A stretch of DNA of 64,000 nucleotides from Siphonodentalium dalli (GCA_032622095.1 CP136063.1:118504723-118568722); one strand, 5' to 3'. Numbered from the stretch's first letter, positions 44,806 through 56,936 are shown. Notes: generated by a model from the sequence alone, not told the origin. Program-made: numbers and translations.

Positions 44806-45640
44806 AAATTCATATTTAATAATGAATTAAGCGCAATTAATTGCACTTAAGCGCAATCAATTGTGCTTAAGCATAATTATTTGAGCTTAAGCGTAATTAT
44901 TTGTGCTTAAGCGTAATTCATGGTTATATGTAACTAAACACCTCCGGTGAATAAATAGATTTATCTATAACTCAACCTTAACTCTTATTGAAATATATCA
45001 TCTCTTGTTTTCATTGGTTTGGATGGGTAGGGAGCTAGCTAACATCTTTATCAAAATGGCTGACTGTGATAGCATTACCTTCTGTTTTAGTTGTGGTGAC
45101 TTGTGATAGCATTATATTCTGTATTAGTCAGGGCGACTTTGATTTTCTTCAAATTAGAGTATACAGGCACACCATATGAGGGAAGCAATTAAGTCCTCAG
45201 TGACACCACAATCATGCTATATGACCATGTAAATACTATAGATCTGTGCAAGAGATGCTGATTTAATAAAAATAAAAGAGCTCGAGGAGTGAGACACCAA
45301 AGCTCCAGGAATTAAACACCATTTTTTCGGACAGGGATGCTGATAATATGAAAATAGGGTTTTTTCCCGGATTTAAGTCATTAAGTACACCATATGAGAT
45401 AAAGCAATTAAGCCCTCATGCAGTGACACATACCACATTCATGCTATATGACCATAGTAATGGCCCAAATCTGTGCAAAAATACTTGTACACATACTCAC
45501 AGTTGACTGTACAAGCTATAGCTAATTAAAACAGGTTAAAATTAGACCCAGGGATGCATGCTCCTCTTGTGTTGCTAGGTGATACACCAGGTTATGCCAA
45601 TTAATAGTTTTATGGGTAGGTTAGATAGCAGGGGTGTTCA
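44800..45640. repeat. GCGCTTAAGCGC-type repeat, copy A (right end missing)
   Basis: Starts GGAGGCCAAATTCATATTTA, followed by a cluster of GCTTAAGCGCAATTAATT variants (44830-44925). It then carries GGTTATATGTAACTAAACAC, GGATGGGTAGGGAGCTAGCT, ACCATATGAGGGAAGCAA, GTTGCTAGGTGATACACCAG and GGGTAGGTTAGATAGCA. Collinear with the parts of copy B. The right-hand GCTTAAGCGC cluster present in copy B is absent. Confidence 0.88.
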
Positions 45641-45959
45641 ATCATTTTTTCGGGTTTTCCGTTCAAGAGTTATTCATCTTCGTTTATCTGAAAATTGTTG
45701 GGTATGTTTGTGAGTATGTATCAGTCATGACTCATCAGTTATATAGGTATGCCCACACTAGCCAGTATGCCACATGTGTGTATGCGCGGACAACAGTCCA
45801 TCTCTTGTTGGCACTAAAACGGAATATCTATAGGCCTAAACAGACCCATGCAGATAGCCTAGGTCCTGATGGCAGGAACTGAATGGGTATTTGTTTGGGG
45901 GGAGTAGGGTAGCTAGGGGGGTCTACTATGTGATTTACATTGGTGTCAGACCAAATGTG

Positions 45960-46515
45960 GCGTATATATCTCATATATATTTTGAAAACCTCTGTTTGTC
46001 TGTCTGTCTGTCTGTATGTATGTCCTTTATACAAATCTACGATTCTCGACCGATCGGGACGAAACTTGGTACATGTGTGTAGTTTGACTAGGCGGTGGAC
46101 GTTGTCGTATTGGCGAGCCAGTGCGGCGCCCGCTTCGCGCATGCGCAGACGAGATCTCGGAAACGGGTGGAGCTATCGACTTGAAATTTGGTATGTGAAT
46201 GTATCTTGCCCCGGATACGAATTTTATCGGGTCGCCGAGCCCGTGCGACGCCAGCTTCGCGCATGCGCAGACGAGATCTCGGAAACGGGTGGAGCTATCG
46301 ACTTGAAATTTGGTATGTGAATGTATCTTGCCCCGGATACGAATTTTATCGGGTCGCAGAGCCCGTGCGACGCCAGCTTTGCGCATGCGCAGACCAGATC
46401 TTGGAAACGGGTAGAGCTATCGACTTGAAATTTGGTTTTTGAATAGCCCGGACAACGTCGGGCTGGGTAGAGCTATCGACTTGAAATTTGGTTTTTGAAT
46501 AGGCCGGACAACGTT
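45960..46515 (+). repeat. 121-bp tandem repeat
   Basis: Three to four units with CGACGCCAGCTTCGCGCATG, CGCAGACGAGATCTCGGAAA, GGGTGGAGCTATCGACTTGA and CCCGGATACGAATTTTATCG. A (GTCT)n run precedes it at about 45990-46020. Overlapping ORFs on both strands here are repeat artefacts (121 is not a multiple of 3). Confidence 0.92.
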
Positions 46516-46559
46516 GGGCTCATCGGCTAGTCTATTATATATTTTGAAAGATCTGTGTG

Positions 46560-47155
46560 TGTGTCTGTCTGTCTGTAATCGATGGACTCGAAAACGGGTA
46601 ATTTCAAGGTCAAAGCCCGAATATCACGGGATTTCGATGAAACTTGGTATGTGGGGGTACCTTCGGCTGGGGAGTGGCATAAACCTATTAATTTGCCCGT
46701 GCGACGTGACCTTGAAATCGGGTCATCTCAAGGTCAAACGCCCGAATATCACGGGATTTATATGAAACTTGGTATGTGGGGGTATTTTCGTATGGGGAGT
46801 CTCATAAGCATATTCATTTGCCCGTGCGACGTGACCTTGACCTTGAAATCGGGTCAATTCAAGGTCAAATTGCCAATTTTGATGGGATTTCAACGAAATT
46901 TTATACATAGGGTTACTTTTGTCCACTGAGTGTTTTGGACGGGTTAAATCGTGACCCCGACTGACCTTGACCTTCAAAATGATCAATTCAAGGTCAAATC
47001 GGGTAAAACCGGATGGATTTCGACGGGCACGTTTGTCGGGTACTTTTGTCCGGGCAGTGTTTTGGACTGGTCAAATCGTGACCCCACTTGACCTTGACCT
47101 TCAAAATGGACAATTCAAGGTCAAAGCCCGGACGAAGTCGGGTCACCTTCTAGTA
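46560..47155. repeat. Tandem units rich in TCAAGGTCA / TGACCTTGACCTT
   Basis: Four to five ~145-bp units with AATTCAAGGTCAAAGCCCG, ACGGGATTTCGATGAAAC, TTGGTATGTGGGGGTA, and GTGACCTTGACCTTGAAATC. Every unit carries AGGTCA half-sites in direct or inverted arrangement. ORFs are repeat artefacts. Confidence 0.9.
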
Positions 47156-48165
47156 TATATATATATTCCAGATTGTTTGCTTAGGTTCAAAGGTGATATG
47201 GGTGTGACTTTACTTGAACAGCATGATTCATTTCTATAAGGACCTCTCAGTGTTGAAAGTATCCCCAATGTGCTGAAACTTTGAACACATAATTGATGTC
47301 GGTATAAAACTATTAGGGCACAAGTTTCATTTTACAATCAATCAAACACAGCCCCAAAATCAATAAAATCAACATACAGCCCACATTTTATCGATATGAT
47401 ACTAACATATTAAAAGTGTTCAAAGTATCCCCATTTGTATGGGAGGCCAAATTCACATTTAGTAATTAATTGCGCTTAAGTGCAATCAATTGCACTTAAT
47501 TGCAATTTTTGCACTTAAGCGCAAATAATTACGCTTAAGCACAATCAATTGAGCTTAAGCGCAATCATTGCAATTAAGCATAATTATTTGCGCTTAAGCG
47601 CAATTCATGGTTATATGTAACTAAACACCCCTGGTGAATAAATAGGTTTATCCATAACTTAACCTTAACTCCTATTGACATATCACCTCTTGTTTTCATT
47701 GATTTGGATGGGTAGAGAGCTAGCCCAATTTCTTTATCAAAATGGCTGATTCGCAATAGTATCACCTTCTGTTTTAGTTGGAGCCAGGCGCGTAGCTAGG
47801 ATCCCCAAATAGGGGGGGCCTAATCATTATATGGGGGGGTCCAAGCACGATATGCCGAAGGCATATCCCGAAGGCCGCAGGCCTGAGATGGGGGAGGGTC
47901 CGGAAGGGGGTGTTCCCCTCCCGAGAGTGGATTTTTTTTTTAATGTTAAGTGCTCTGAGAGCTCTTTGGCGCCTCTTTATGCATTGCTGGTGTCTTTTCT
48001 ATCAGAGGAATCAAAAGAACTTTTCAACATCCATATGACACCCCAATAAAGAATTCAGGGTATCTAATTCTGCTAGATCATATAATCCACGGTAGTTTCA
48101 ATCCAAACTCCAGGCGTGTTACCACTACAATAAGGATACTATCAAAGAATTTCTTACATACATCA

Positions 48166-48166
<1 letters not shown>

Positions 48167-48205
<39 letters not shown>
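48167..48205 (+). repeat. Poly-C tract of 39
   Basis: Thirty-nine consecutive cytosines, interrupted by nothing in this read, inside the hAT element downstream of the transposase. It could form quadruplex or i-motif structures. The exact length is likely an assembly uncertainty. Confidence 0.9.
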
Positions 48206-48207
<2 letters not shown>

Positions 48208-49290
48208 AGTCATCGGATTTATTCATGGATGAAGCCGGCTAATCGTTTTACGAGTCTACCCTCTCATGGTGCTCGGTTTACGGGCGAGTCCCTCGCAACA
48301 ACTATGGTATGAATTCACTTGTCGAAGTGACTTCTTACCATATTTGTTGAGGCGGACATACTAGTATGAACGAGGAATACCATAGTCACCATATGATGCT
48401 TTATACGTCTTAGATATGTGGAATGATCTCAGCCAGAACACATTAAGTTATTCTGGTCTATTGACGGAAACATGATCATGGTTAGTCGTGATCATTTAGT
48501 CGAGGTTGAAATAGACTTGAAGCCGCAAACGCCAGAACATTCAGCATGTTCCCCCTCAATACTCCAATTTTCCTGGTAGTGATATAAAAAACAAAACCCT
48601 TTGTATGGACAATAATGACCAAACTCATGTATTAAGATATATATAAACGAAGTTATAACGAACTCATTTCGAGAATAAAAATGTCGGCTGCACCTATATA
48701 ATGCGCACGAGTGTAGACTATAAACGATATCTGATCCTACATAGGTTTTGATATGCGATCTTTATCTGTTTTTAGTGATTTTATATGAAGGGTAATAGCT
48801 CTATAAATAATGTTCTTGACGAAATAACGGCGATTTGTATGAGAAATTTCAACACCACAATAGATCAACTCTGGAGAAATATAAGTCAAATTCTTCCCTT
48901 GGGTGGGTGGGTATGGTGGTATGTCAGTTATTTCGTCAAAAAAAAAAAAAATCAAATATCTCCGTTATTTAGTTACTAAAAATATTTTCTTATTTTAGAT
49001 CACACATCAAAATGAGAGGATATGGTGACCCCCTTTTCATGGGATTACCATATTCTCTCATTTTGATATATGATCCTGTATGATCCTGCCTTTATTGAGC
49101 TACGAGTGACTCCTGAGACGAGGATCTCATATTATATGATACCCTATCGGCCTATAATATATACGGAGGATCACATATTGTTTCATATCTACACCGTGCG
49201 CATGGCCTGAAATGTCACAGTCCTTAATAAGACGACCAAAACTGGCTGAGCGTGAATTGGCGGATGCACTTGATAACGATGGCTGAGTAT

Positions 49291-51672
49291 TCAGAAGACA
49301 AGTCGACGCGGCTTCAGCTTAAACTCGTCAACGATGGCATCGTGATAAAGGGTATCAGCCAATTCATGATCAAACGAAAGCAGTGATAAACTCGATAACC
49401 GCGTTGTTAACATGCTTGCTCGTGTTTTGGTCTTGATGCGATTCATTGTGGAAAACATCCTCTCAACGCTGCAACTAGTCATTGGGAGGGTAACCATGTA
49501 TGTGTATAATGAACGGAAACTAGGGAATGTATCTGGACCAAGTATAGGAATAATCCCCAAAAGACAGTCGAACTCATCACCACGCAATTCGCCTGTCGAT
49601 GAACTTTTGAAGTGTTGGTATTTCTAGTGTATCGTCAAGTTCCACATTCGCTCGTTTGCAAATATCCCCGAGGAGACCAACTTGCAGAAAAGAGGGAGAT
49701 CCTGGTCTTAGAGCCATTGTACTTTTCATCAATCCTGTTTGTACTTCACCGAATCTATTTTTGATCTCTGAGATAATAGTCTCCAGAGCACAAACCCATT
49801 GTCTCTTCAGTTTCTTGTCAAAATCAGAGATGCGATGACCACATCCTTCTAACATTACAGATTGGTCGAAATGAGACGGAATGTTTATCTTCCTTTTGCT
49901 TGCTGTTGGGTCCTTTTCGATGCTGTATTTAGTGCATAATTCGTCAGACAGATTTTTAGTCTTCTTAAAGCCAACGTTCTCATCGTTTTTGAACGAAACA
50001 AGTGTTTCTTTTGCAATACATGCATATCAAGTCAATCGTTGTATCAACTGTGTTTGTGACTTTCTGAAGGCTTTTCGTCGCTTGATTGAAGATCCTATTA
50101 AATGCGACCAACAGGAACATAAATTCAGCGCTGCGGATTTGTGCAGATAGACCGTGTGCTTTAATGCGTGTTTCTGTTTGTGTGTCGTCCTTAAAAAAGT
50201 CCAGAGCCTCCGTAATAACACAAAAGAGCCTAAGGACTCGATCGGCCACGACGGATCTCGATGACCACCTGGTATCACATGAATGCGCCAATTCAAGTGG
50301 TGCTGAACCTGGCCGAAGTTCCTTCTGTAGGGAAACGAATTTCGCGTGCCTTTTAGAACCAGTAAAAAATGTGTCCAATTCATCCAGCACATCAAACAGT
50401 TGTTTCAACTCGACGTCACATTGGCAGGCAGCCGACATGACCATGTTTAGTCGGTGACTATGGCAATGGGTATATATTGCGATCGTGTAAGTTTTTTCAG
50501 AGACGCCTGTACACCATTTTTGCGACCCGACATGACATTTGTCCCATCGAATGATAACCCGACACATTTCTGAGGATTAAGAGTGAATATTGCAAGTGTT
50601 TGTAGAATTTTCTCGGTTAACGAATCGGCACACAGACTTTCAGTTTCAACCAACCCCACGGCCCGTTCTTTTCGTGTTCCATCGTAATAATAACGAAGAG
50701 ATATTCCAAGGATCTCCCTCTTCGATGCGTCTTTGCACTCATCTGCCATGATAGCATAATATTCGGCTTCTAACACCTCCTTCTTAATTCTGTTTAGAAG
50801 CACATTGGCTGCACAGTCTAGCAGATCGTTTTGAATGTCAGGACTTGTCATTTTGGCATTGTTTGGAAGGCTATCATATTTCTGCTTTAGTTCAGGTGAG
50901 AATTTGAAGATTAGTTGCAGTAGCTCAAGAAAATTCCCCTGATTGGCACTATCAGCGCTCTCGCGGTGGCCTCTTAAAGGTATATCCTGTTGGGCACAGA
51001 ATATTACTAAGTCCAGTATGCATTTTAGCACCTCTCTGTTTCTCTCAACGAACATCGAATGGGAGCCAACAGGATCTATCTGATTGACAATCGTGCCGCG
51101 ACCGGAGTGAATACTGGACCGCATCTCTCTGAGGACCACAGTTGCGTCCTTATGTGCATTGGAAGAGTTGTGTTTTTCTAATTTATCGCCAATCTTTTTC
51201 CAATTTCGAAAACCAACGTCTACAAATACCTTCTCTTTCTCTTGTGGGGCAAAGAAGCGACACGGTTGACAAAAGACAGCATCTTTGCTGATGCTGTACT
51301 CAATCCACGAATACTTGGTGTACCATGATTTTGTGAAACATCTGTATTTGTCTGTTAACCGCGATGTTGGAAATGAACCCAGTACTGGTTGGCGTGGGGG
51401 TTCGGTTGGCGAAGTAGAAATATCATGGATATCGATATCAATGTTAGTAGTTGGAGTAGGCCTATCGGCTTCGGGGCTCTCACTTCTCTCAATATCAATA
51501 TTATCAATAATATCATCGTTGGTAATCGATCCATTGATACTGGCTACAACGTTAAGGCATCGCGCTCAGTTGATGTGTCGGAATTGTGGTTCGTGACCTT
51601 TGAAAGAAAATTGTTTATGGTTGGTTGCCCAGCAGGCCGCGGCTTCTTCTTCTTCGGAGGTTTTGTGCTCAT
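49291..51672 (-). pseudogene. hAT-family transposase (TTF zinc finger, DDE/RNase-H, C-terminal dimerisation), frameshifted
   Basis: Starts at ATG 51672: MSTKPPKKKKPRPAGQPTIN, a basic N-terminus. A 1-nt frameshift near 51550 is followed by PPRQPVLGSFPTSRLTDKYR and the TTF finger KSWYTKYSWIEY...AVFCQPCRFF...FRNWKKIGDKLEKH...NAHKD. The catalytic core includes IMADECKDASKREILGISLR and GLSFDGTNVMSGRKNGVQAS. A second frameshift near 50490 leads to THCHSHRLNMVM and SCDTRWSSR (the hAT RW motif). Further blocks are at 49855-49577 and 49587-49291, with the dimerisation motif CSVERMFSTMNRIKTKTRAS. All domains are recognisable in the right order, but three or four frameshifts make it non-functional. Closest in style to zinc finger MYM-type 1-like hAT proteins. 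Confidence 0.92.
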
Positions 51673-52099
51673 GACTTTACTATTCAATTTCAAACAAACC
51701 GTGCTAAATACTTGTTTACCCTTGACCTTCTAAAAATAACAGTATTTGCAATTTACGGAAAAGGCAACGGATACGACGTAAAGAAAATTCCGGTCGACGT
51801 CATAAACCAAATTCCGGTCGCGCCGTGCACACTGGAACGTAGATCAAGTTCCGACATACCTGCCGATGTCAAACACAAATTTACTATATTGAATATTGTA
51901 TATTCGCGCTTGTATAAATAGCATATGATGGCGTTTAAATCTACATTTATATTGGTCAGTCGATGGCTATGATAATTAGATATGAAAGACTATTTTTTTG
52001 AATTTTGTTGGGGGGCACTGGAAATTTGGGGGGGGGGGGGGCACATGCCCCCCTAGGCCCCCCCGTAGCTACGCGCCTGGTTGGAGCGACTCGTGATAG

Positions 52100-52630
52100 C
52101 ATTATATTATCTTCGGTATATATTAGTTGGGGCTACTCGCAATAGCATATTACTTTCTGTATTAGTCGAGGCGACTTTGATTTTCTTAAATTTTCGAGTA
52201 TAGTATAGGTCCACCATATGAGGGAAGCAAGCCCTCGGTGACACCACATTCACACTATATGACCATGGAAATACTATAGATTTGTGCAAGAGATGCTGAT
52301 TTAATAAAAAAAAACTAGAGCTCGAGGACTGATCTCGAGACACCAATTTTTTGGGACAGGGATGCTGATAATATGAAAATATGTCAATAAGTAAACCATA
52401 TGAGGTAAGCAAGCCCTCATGCAGTGACATCACATGCATGCTATAGTACCGGTATATGACCATATTAATGGCCCAAATCTGTGCAAAAATACATTAAAAA
52501 CATCATATAAAAAATTACTAGAGTTCTGGGAAGGAGACATCAATTCTTTGGATATAGGGATGCTGCATGATAATATGTAATTAGGGATTATCATTGCTGA
52601 ACACATACTCTCAGTTAAATTGACTGTTGA
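52100..52630. repeat. Continuation of repeat copy B between its two insertions
   Basis: Aligns with copy A about 45090-45500 (AGCATTATATT, GGCGACTTTGATTTTCTT, ACCATATGAGGGAAGCAA, GTGCAAGAGATGCTGATTTA). Non-coding. Confidence 0.85.
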
Positions 52631-52634
52631 GTAC

Positions 52635-54202
52635 CGTAAACCGGGGTAACATTGAAAACTTTTTGTGTTTCTCTGTCAATATTTTTAACAAGCTAATATT
52701 ATGTAAGATCTGAATGCTTCCAAAAACATGGGAAGAAGTAGTTCTCTCAAAACAAAGGTCTTTTTTAATGTGTACCCACATTGATGACACAAGAATATTA
52801 ACAAAACTGGTGTTCAAAGTTACCCTGACGTTTGGGGTAACTTTGAACACTCTGTCTGTTTTCGCGAATGTGTCATTTGAAAGCATCATTTTCAACCTGT
52901 TATAGAGTATTCCTCATGTCTCAATGTGATGACATTGCTTAAACAGCTTGCACAAAATCATAAACATATAATTAAATATACTGCTATTTCATGCATAACT
53001 ATTGTTTGCACGCTATGACCAATTACCTACACCATAGGTAAGATTCGCACATTGCTTCATGCACACAACAATCACGAACATTTTGTTAATTTTGTTCTTC
53101 ATATTTTTCTTTAAACACATAATATATGGTCCCTTGTTGCAAAATCCTCCTTCCACTGTGGGGTTATATTAAGCTATGTTTTGGAAGCTGTCCTCGTTGT
53201 ACTTGTGACACATACTCGAGATGTTTCACCTGATTTATCATGCTGTTGAACTTATGGTTCGTACTGTATATGTACGGCGTCCCCACAATGAGTAGGCCTA
53301 TACATTTTGAGCTAAAATGGCAAGGTTCCAATAATGGCACAATCACTGACAATTTAATGCCTGAAAATTATGAACAATTTCGAAAAAAACAAAAACAACG
53401 TTGTTGGTACTCTCAGTGCAATGCACATATTCATCTTAGAACATTGCGAACATAATTCAAGATCATTAAATCTGACCACAAATAAACATGTTTAATGATT
53501 TGCCAGGAAACCTGAATTATTATGAATAGCCAGGTTTATAATTACGAATTTAGGTGACAGACAGGCCTCACAGCCAGATTTAAGACTTATTGGCCGTTGC
53601 ATCAGCGCACATACACTGGGTTAAATCTGTCCACAACATTTTTTATTCAATATATATTAGATTTGTGACCAGAATGAGATGATGTTAACATGAAAACACC
53701 ACCATGCCTCACAAAAGCAGTCAAAATATTTAGAATGAGGAGAAACAGCAGTCAGCGTTCAAAGTTACCCCCAACTATTAATGTCTACACCATAAAAAAA
53801 AAAATTGCAAATATCTTATAAACAAGTTAATATATCGTAAAAAGCTACCTTTAGTGACAGTGGGAGCGCTATTGTTATATAAAATACCATTGTGTGAATG
53901 GTGAGTGACAGAAGCCATTAATTATCAACTGCCCTGACATAAAAGTTTCCAGGATATAAATTTTTTCAAAAAGGTACCAAAATTCTAATTTTCCTGCAAA
54001 AGAAAATATTTTGGCCATATAATACACAATGAGAAATAAAAATATAAGAAATGAAACATTTCAAGGCAGAACAAAAAGATAAAAACATAACAAATGGACA
54101 TGCTATTTACTTTCAATATTTTTCATTTACAGGAACATATTGAAAACTTTATTTGAAAAAACGTTAAAAGTTACCCCAGTGTTCAAAGTTACCCCGGTTT
54201 AC
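52635..54202. mobile_element. GTAAACCGGGGTAAC inverted-repeat element nested in copy B
   Basis: Ends CGTAAACCGGGGTAAC / GTTACCCCGGTTTAC are inverted, with flanking AGTAC at 52630-52634 and 54203-54207 as a possible 5-bp duplication. Internal copies of GTTCAAAGTTACCC appear at about 52815, 53758, 54165 and 54181, including a head-to-head palindrome at 52814-52850. No transposase frame; 1568 bp. Confidence 0.78.
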
Positions 54203-54319
54203 AGTACTCAGGCTAATTCAAACAGGTTAAAATTAGCCCAATATGTTCCTCTTGTGTTGCTAGGTGATACACCAGGTCATGCCAATAGTTTAATTATGGG
54301 TAGGTTAGATAGTACCGGT

Positions 54320-54605
54320 AGTCACAATTACGCTTAAGCGCAATTAATTTCCCTTAAGCGCAAATACCACATATTGTGCTTATAAGCACAAATAGGGCAT
54401 TTACGCTTAAGCGCAATCAATTTCCCTTAAGTGCAATTCATTACGCTTACTAGTATATATATATATATAAGCACAATTAATTACGCTTAAGCGTACTAAA
54501 TAATGATCTATTTGTGCTTAAATATATATAAGCACAATATGTTGTATTTGCGCTTAAGCGCAATTGATTGCACTTAAGCGCAATTCATTATTAAATGTGA
54601 ATTTG
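54320..54605. repeat. GCGCTTAAGCGC palindrome cluster, right arm of copy B
   Basis: About ten imperfect copies of ACGCTTAAGCGCAATTAATT, alternating with TATATATA-AGCACAATT segments. It is the mirror of the left cluster at 47465-47610. Confidence 0.9.
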
Positions 54606-54619
54606 GCCTAGCTCCCATC

Positions 54620-56160
54620 CATTTGATACCGATTTTAAAATTTTAATTCATCAACAACTCCACCCTCATTAGAATTTAGAGGGACTTATAAGTTAAATTG
54701 CTTCATTTCCAGGGGACTTGCTCAAGTTGCTGCATTTCTAGGGTCTTTCTGCATTTAGATAAACCCCAATACATTATTGAATGTGAATTTGGCCTTCCAT
54801 ATATGATAGCTAGGGCAATTATAATTTAGAGATAGGAGGGGGTTATATGGCCAGATGGGGGTGGGGTGGAAATTCCAAGGCCATATATGATTATATCACC
54901 ACACCCCATGTGGGGCCAATGGAGACCATCTAGCCTAGTCAAAAATCTACGGGATACTAAATGTATAGTCAATTTTGGACTACATCTAGCCATGTTACTG
55001 ATTCAGACCTTGACCCTATTAGACCACACGTGGATTGACTGTCCAGAGGTTGAAGGCACCTGCCTCTCTACCGATTCAATCATTCAGTGATTGAAGAAGA
55101 AACTCTCTAAACCAAAATGTAAAGGATTTCAACCTAAATCATGTCTTAATTATGATATAGATCTATTCATACATTATTTGTTTTAATTATAGTTATCTAT
55201 AGTTAAATATAGTTTAGCAAAATAATGGAGATTATACGATACACAACTTATCATGTTAGCAAAATTTAGAGATTATTGTTGTTTTTCCGGTTGTAAATTG
55301 TAATGGACGTGGAACACGAAAGTGATTCCAACTCATTAACTAAAAAGAATATTTTGTATGACCTCACAACACACGCAGAGTGGCCTTTGGAGGGAGAAAT
55401 ATTTGTAAGTTAGACAAAAGTTAATTTTTCACGACTCAATACACATTGTTTTTTTCTCGCCACTCACCTAATTTCGACGTAAAGTTAACTTAAGAAATCC
55501 ATATTAATTATTATTAACATTAAGATTAACAATATAAACAGGGATTTTACCAAACGACATCGCACCGATATATAACTTATAAGAAAGGAGACGTGCACCT
55601 GAAAATTATAGACTAGTCTCACTTACATCTGTGTGTTGCAAGATATTATTAGCTAGACTAGACTCTAGAGTACATAAATAATATGCCTCCAGGCTCCACA
55701 TCACAACTTACATAACTTCATAAGCCACCTAGATTTGACTAGAAGACCATGACAATCATTGACATCCTATCCAAACTAAATCTACTCACCACAACCACCG
55801 ATTTCTCACTAACTTTGTAAACGAAATCCAAACCGATGTTGCAATTCTCAATTTGATACCACACAAGAACACACTCAAGGCCTTCTAAACAGTGACTGAT
55901 ATCTTAATAAATACAAATTTGAATACATCTATTCTCTATAACTTAGTATAAGAAAGAAAGAGAAGGTACCGGGTATATGAATTAAAAAGTTTGGAAATAT
56001 ACAAATTAAGATGGACCCAACATTTTTCAAAGTGTTTCAAAACTTTTCAAATATTATACTTTACCACTATTTTATACTCCAACATGTGCTTCTAATTACA
56101 ACAAAACACGAATCCGCTGTCAAAATTGTCGTAGGACGCCTTCTCGAATTATCCGTCATT
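54620..56160. other. Gene-free interval
   Basis: Contains one further orphan terminus of the copy A/B family (GAATGTGAATTTGGCC at about 54780-54795). Otherwise no supported gene or repeat. Short ORFs lack domains and splice context. Confidence 0.45.
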
Positions 56161-56163
56161 TTA

Positions 56164-56936
56164 CTCTAGTGATCCGAATAATAGTAGGGGTCGGAATAAT
56201 AGTAGGGGGTGGAAAATTTGCCAAATTTTAATAATAGTAGGGGTCGGAATAATAGTAGGGGGTGGAAATGTCAATGAAAAAGGAGATCATTGAAGAACAC
56301 TGATTTAATTGTCTTTTGAACAAAAACTTATAATAAACACTCCTCGACCCAGCACGGACAACGTCTGGTTCTTGCAGAACCTTTTCAATGTCAATTGTCA
56401 TTGATTTGAACGGAGAACACTGCGTCAACACTTTTATACGAAAAAAAATTTCTTTGGTCGGAATCGGTCCACCAACTACTCAATTGTGTTCTAATTAAAG
56501 AAACTTTCAAACGTGAGCCCCAGACGTTGATTAACTTCTTAGTTAATAACGCGTCAATTGTAAAAAAAAAAACACAGACATAACGCGTTGTCACCTTTGT
56601 TCGCCTCACTGAACGATAAACAATACCCGCAGAGGGGGGTCTGTCTATTGCAATAGGGTCGCACGAATTGCAAAATAGCGACACGTGCGAGGATGGAGTT
56701 ACTTCCCATGGATCAAATCATTGATTATATTGCGATGCCAGACGGTTGCGCGAATTCTTTGAACGTATTCCGTTTCATGCATGCCATTTGATTAAAAACT
56801 ACGAATAATGCGATCATTCATGGAGTATGGGTGATCAAAATTAAATAATCGTAGGGGCTTGAATAAGAATCGTAGGGGGTGGATTTTTTCTCCAAAATTA
56901 ACAATCGTACTGGTACGGTTATTCGGATCACTAGAG
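56164..56936. mobile_element. TA-flanked inverted-repeat element (mariner-like signature)
   Basis: Inverted ends CTCTAGTGATCCGAATAA / TTATTCGGATCACTAGAG with TA on both sides (56162-56163 and 56937-56938). Subterminal ATAGTAGGGGTCGGAATAAT and TCGTAGGGGGTGGA repeats occur near both ends. 773 bp, non-coding. A diverged end of the same family is at about 13100-13215. Confidence 0.85.

Larger units (their letters stand above)
47785..52079 (-). mobile_element. hAT transposon with 8-bp TSD GTTGGAGC
   Basis: Inverted ends CAGGCGCGTAGCTAGG and CGTAGCTACGCGCCTG (one internal difference), with G/C-rich subterminal tracts (GGGGGGGCC). The identical 8-bp duplication lies at 47777-47784 and 52080-52087. 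Excising the element restores continuity with repeat copy A (TTTTAGTTGGAGC-GACT... against TTTTAGTTGTGGTGACT). Inside is a near-complete but frameshifted ZMYM/TTF-type hAT transposase (51672-49291), and a poly-C tract at 48167-48205. 4295 bp, in the size range of autonomous hATs. Confidence 0.95.
47439..54618. mobile_element. GCGCTTAAGCGC-type inverted-repeat element, copy B, split by two younger insertions
   Basis: Left end GGGAGGCCAAATTCACATTT at 47441 and right end AAATGTGAATTTGGCC at about 54595-54610 are inverted. Each is followed inward by a cluster of GCGCTTAAGCGCAATT palindromes (47465-47610 and 54330-54600). The interior aligns with copy A once the hAT (47785-52079) and the GTAAACCGGGG element (about 52635-54202) are removed, leaving roughly 1.3 kb of original sequence. 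There is no coding capacity. The terminal motif extends to ATGGGAG on both sides. Superfamily not identified; TSD unclear. Confidence 0.8.

Noticed and set aside
45828-46442. Long overlapping ORFs on both strands with Arg-rich products
   Set aside because: They coincide with the 121-bp tandem repeat; G/C-rich repeat units lack stops by chance.
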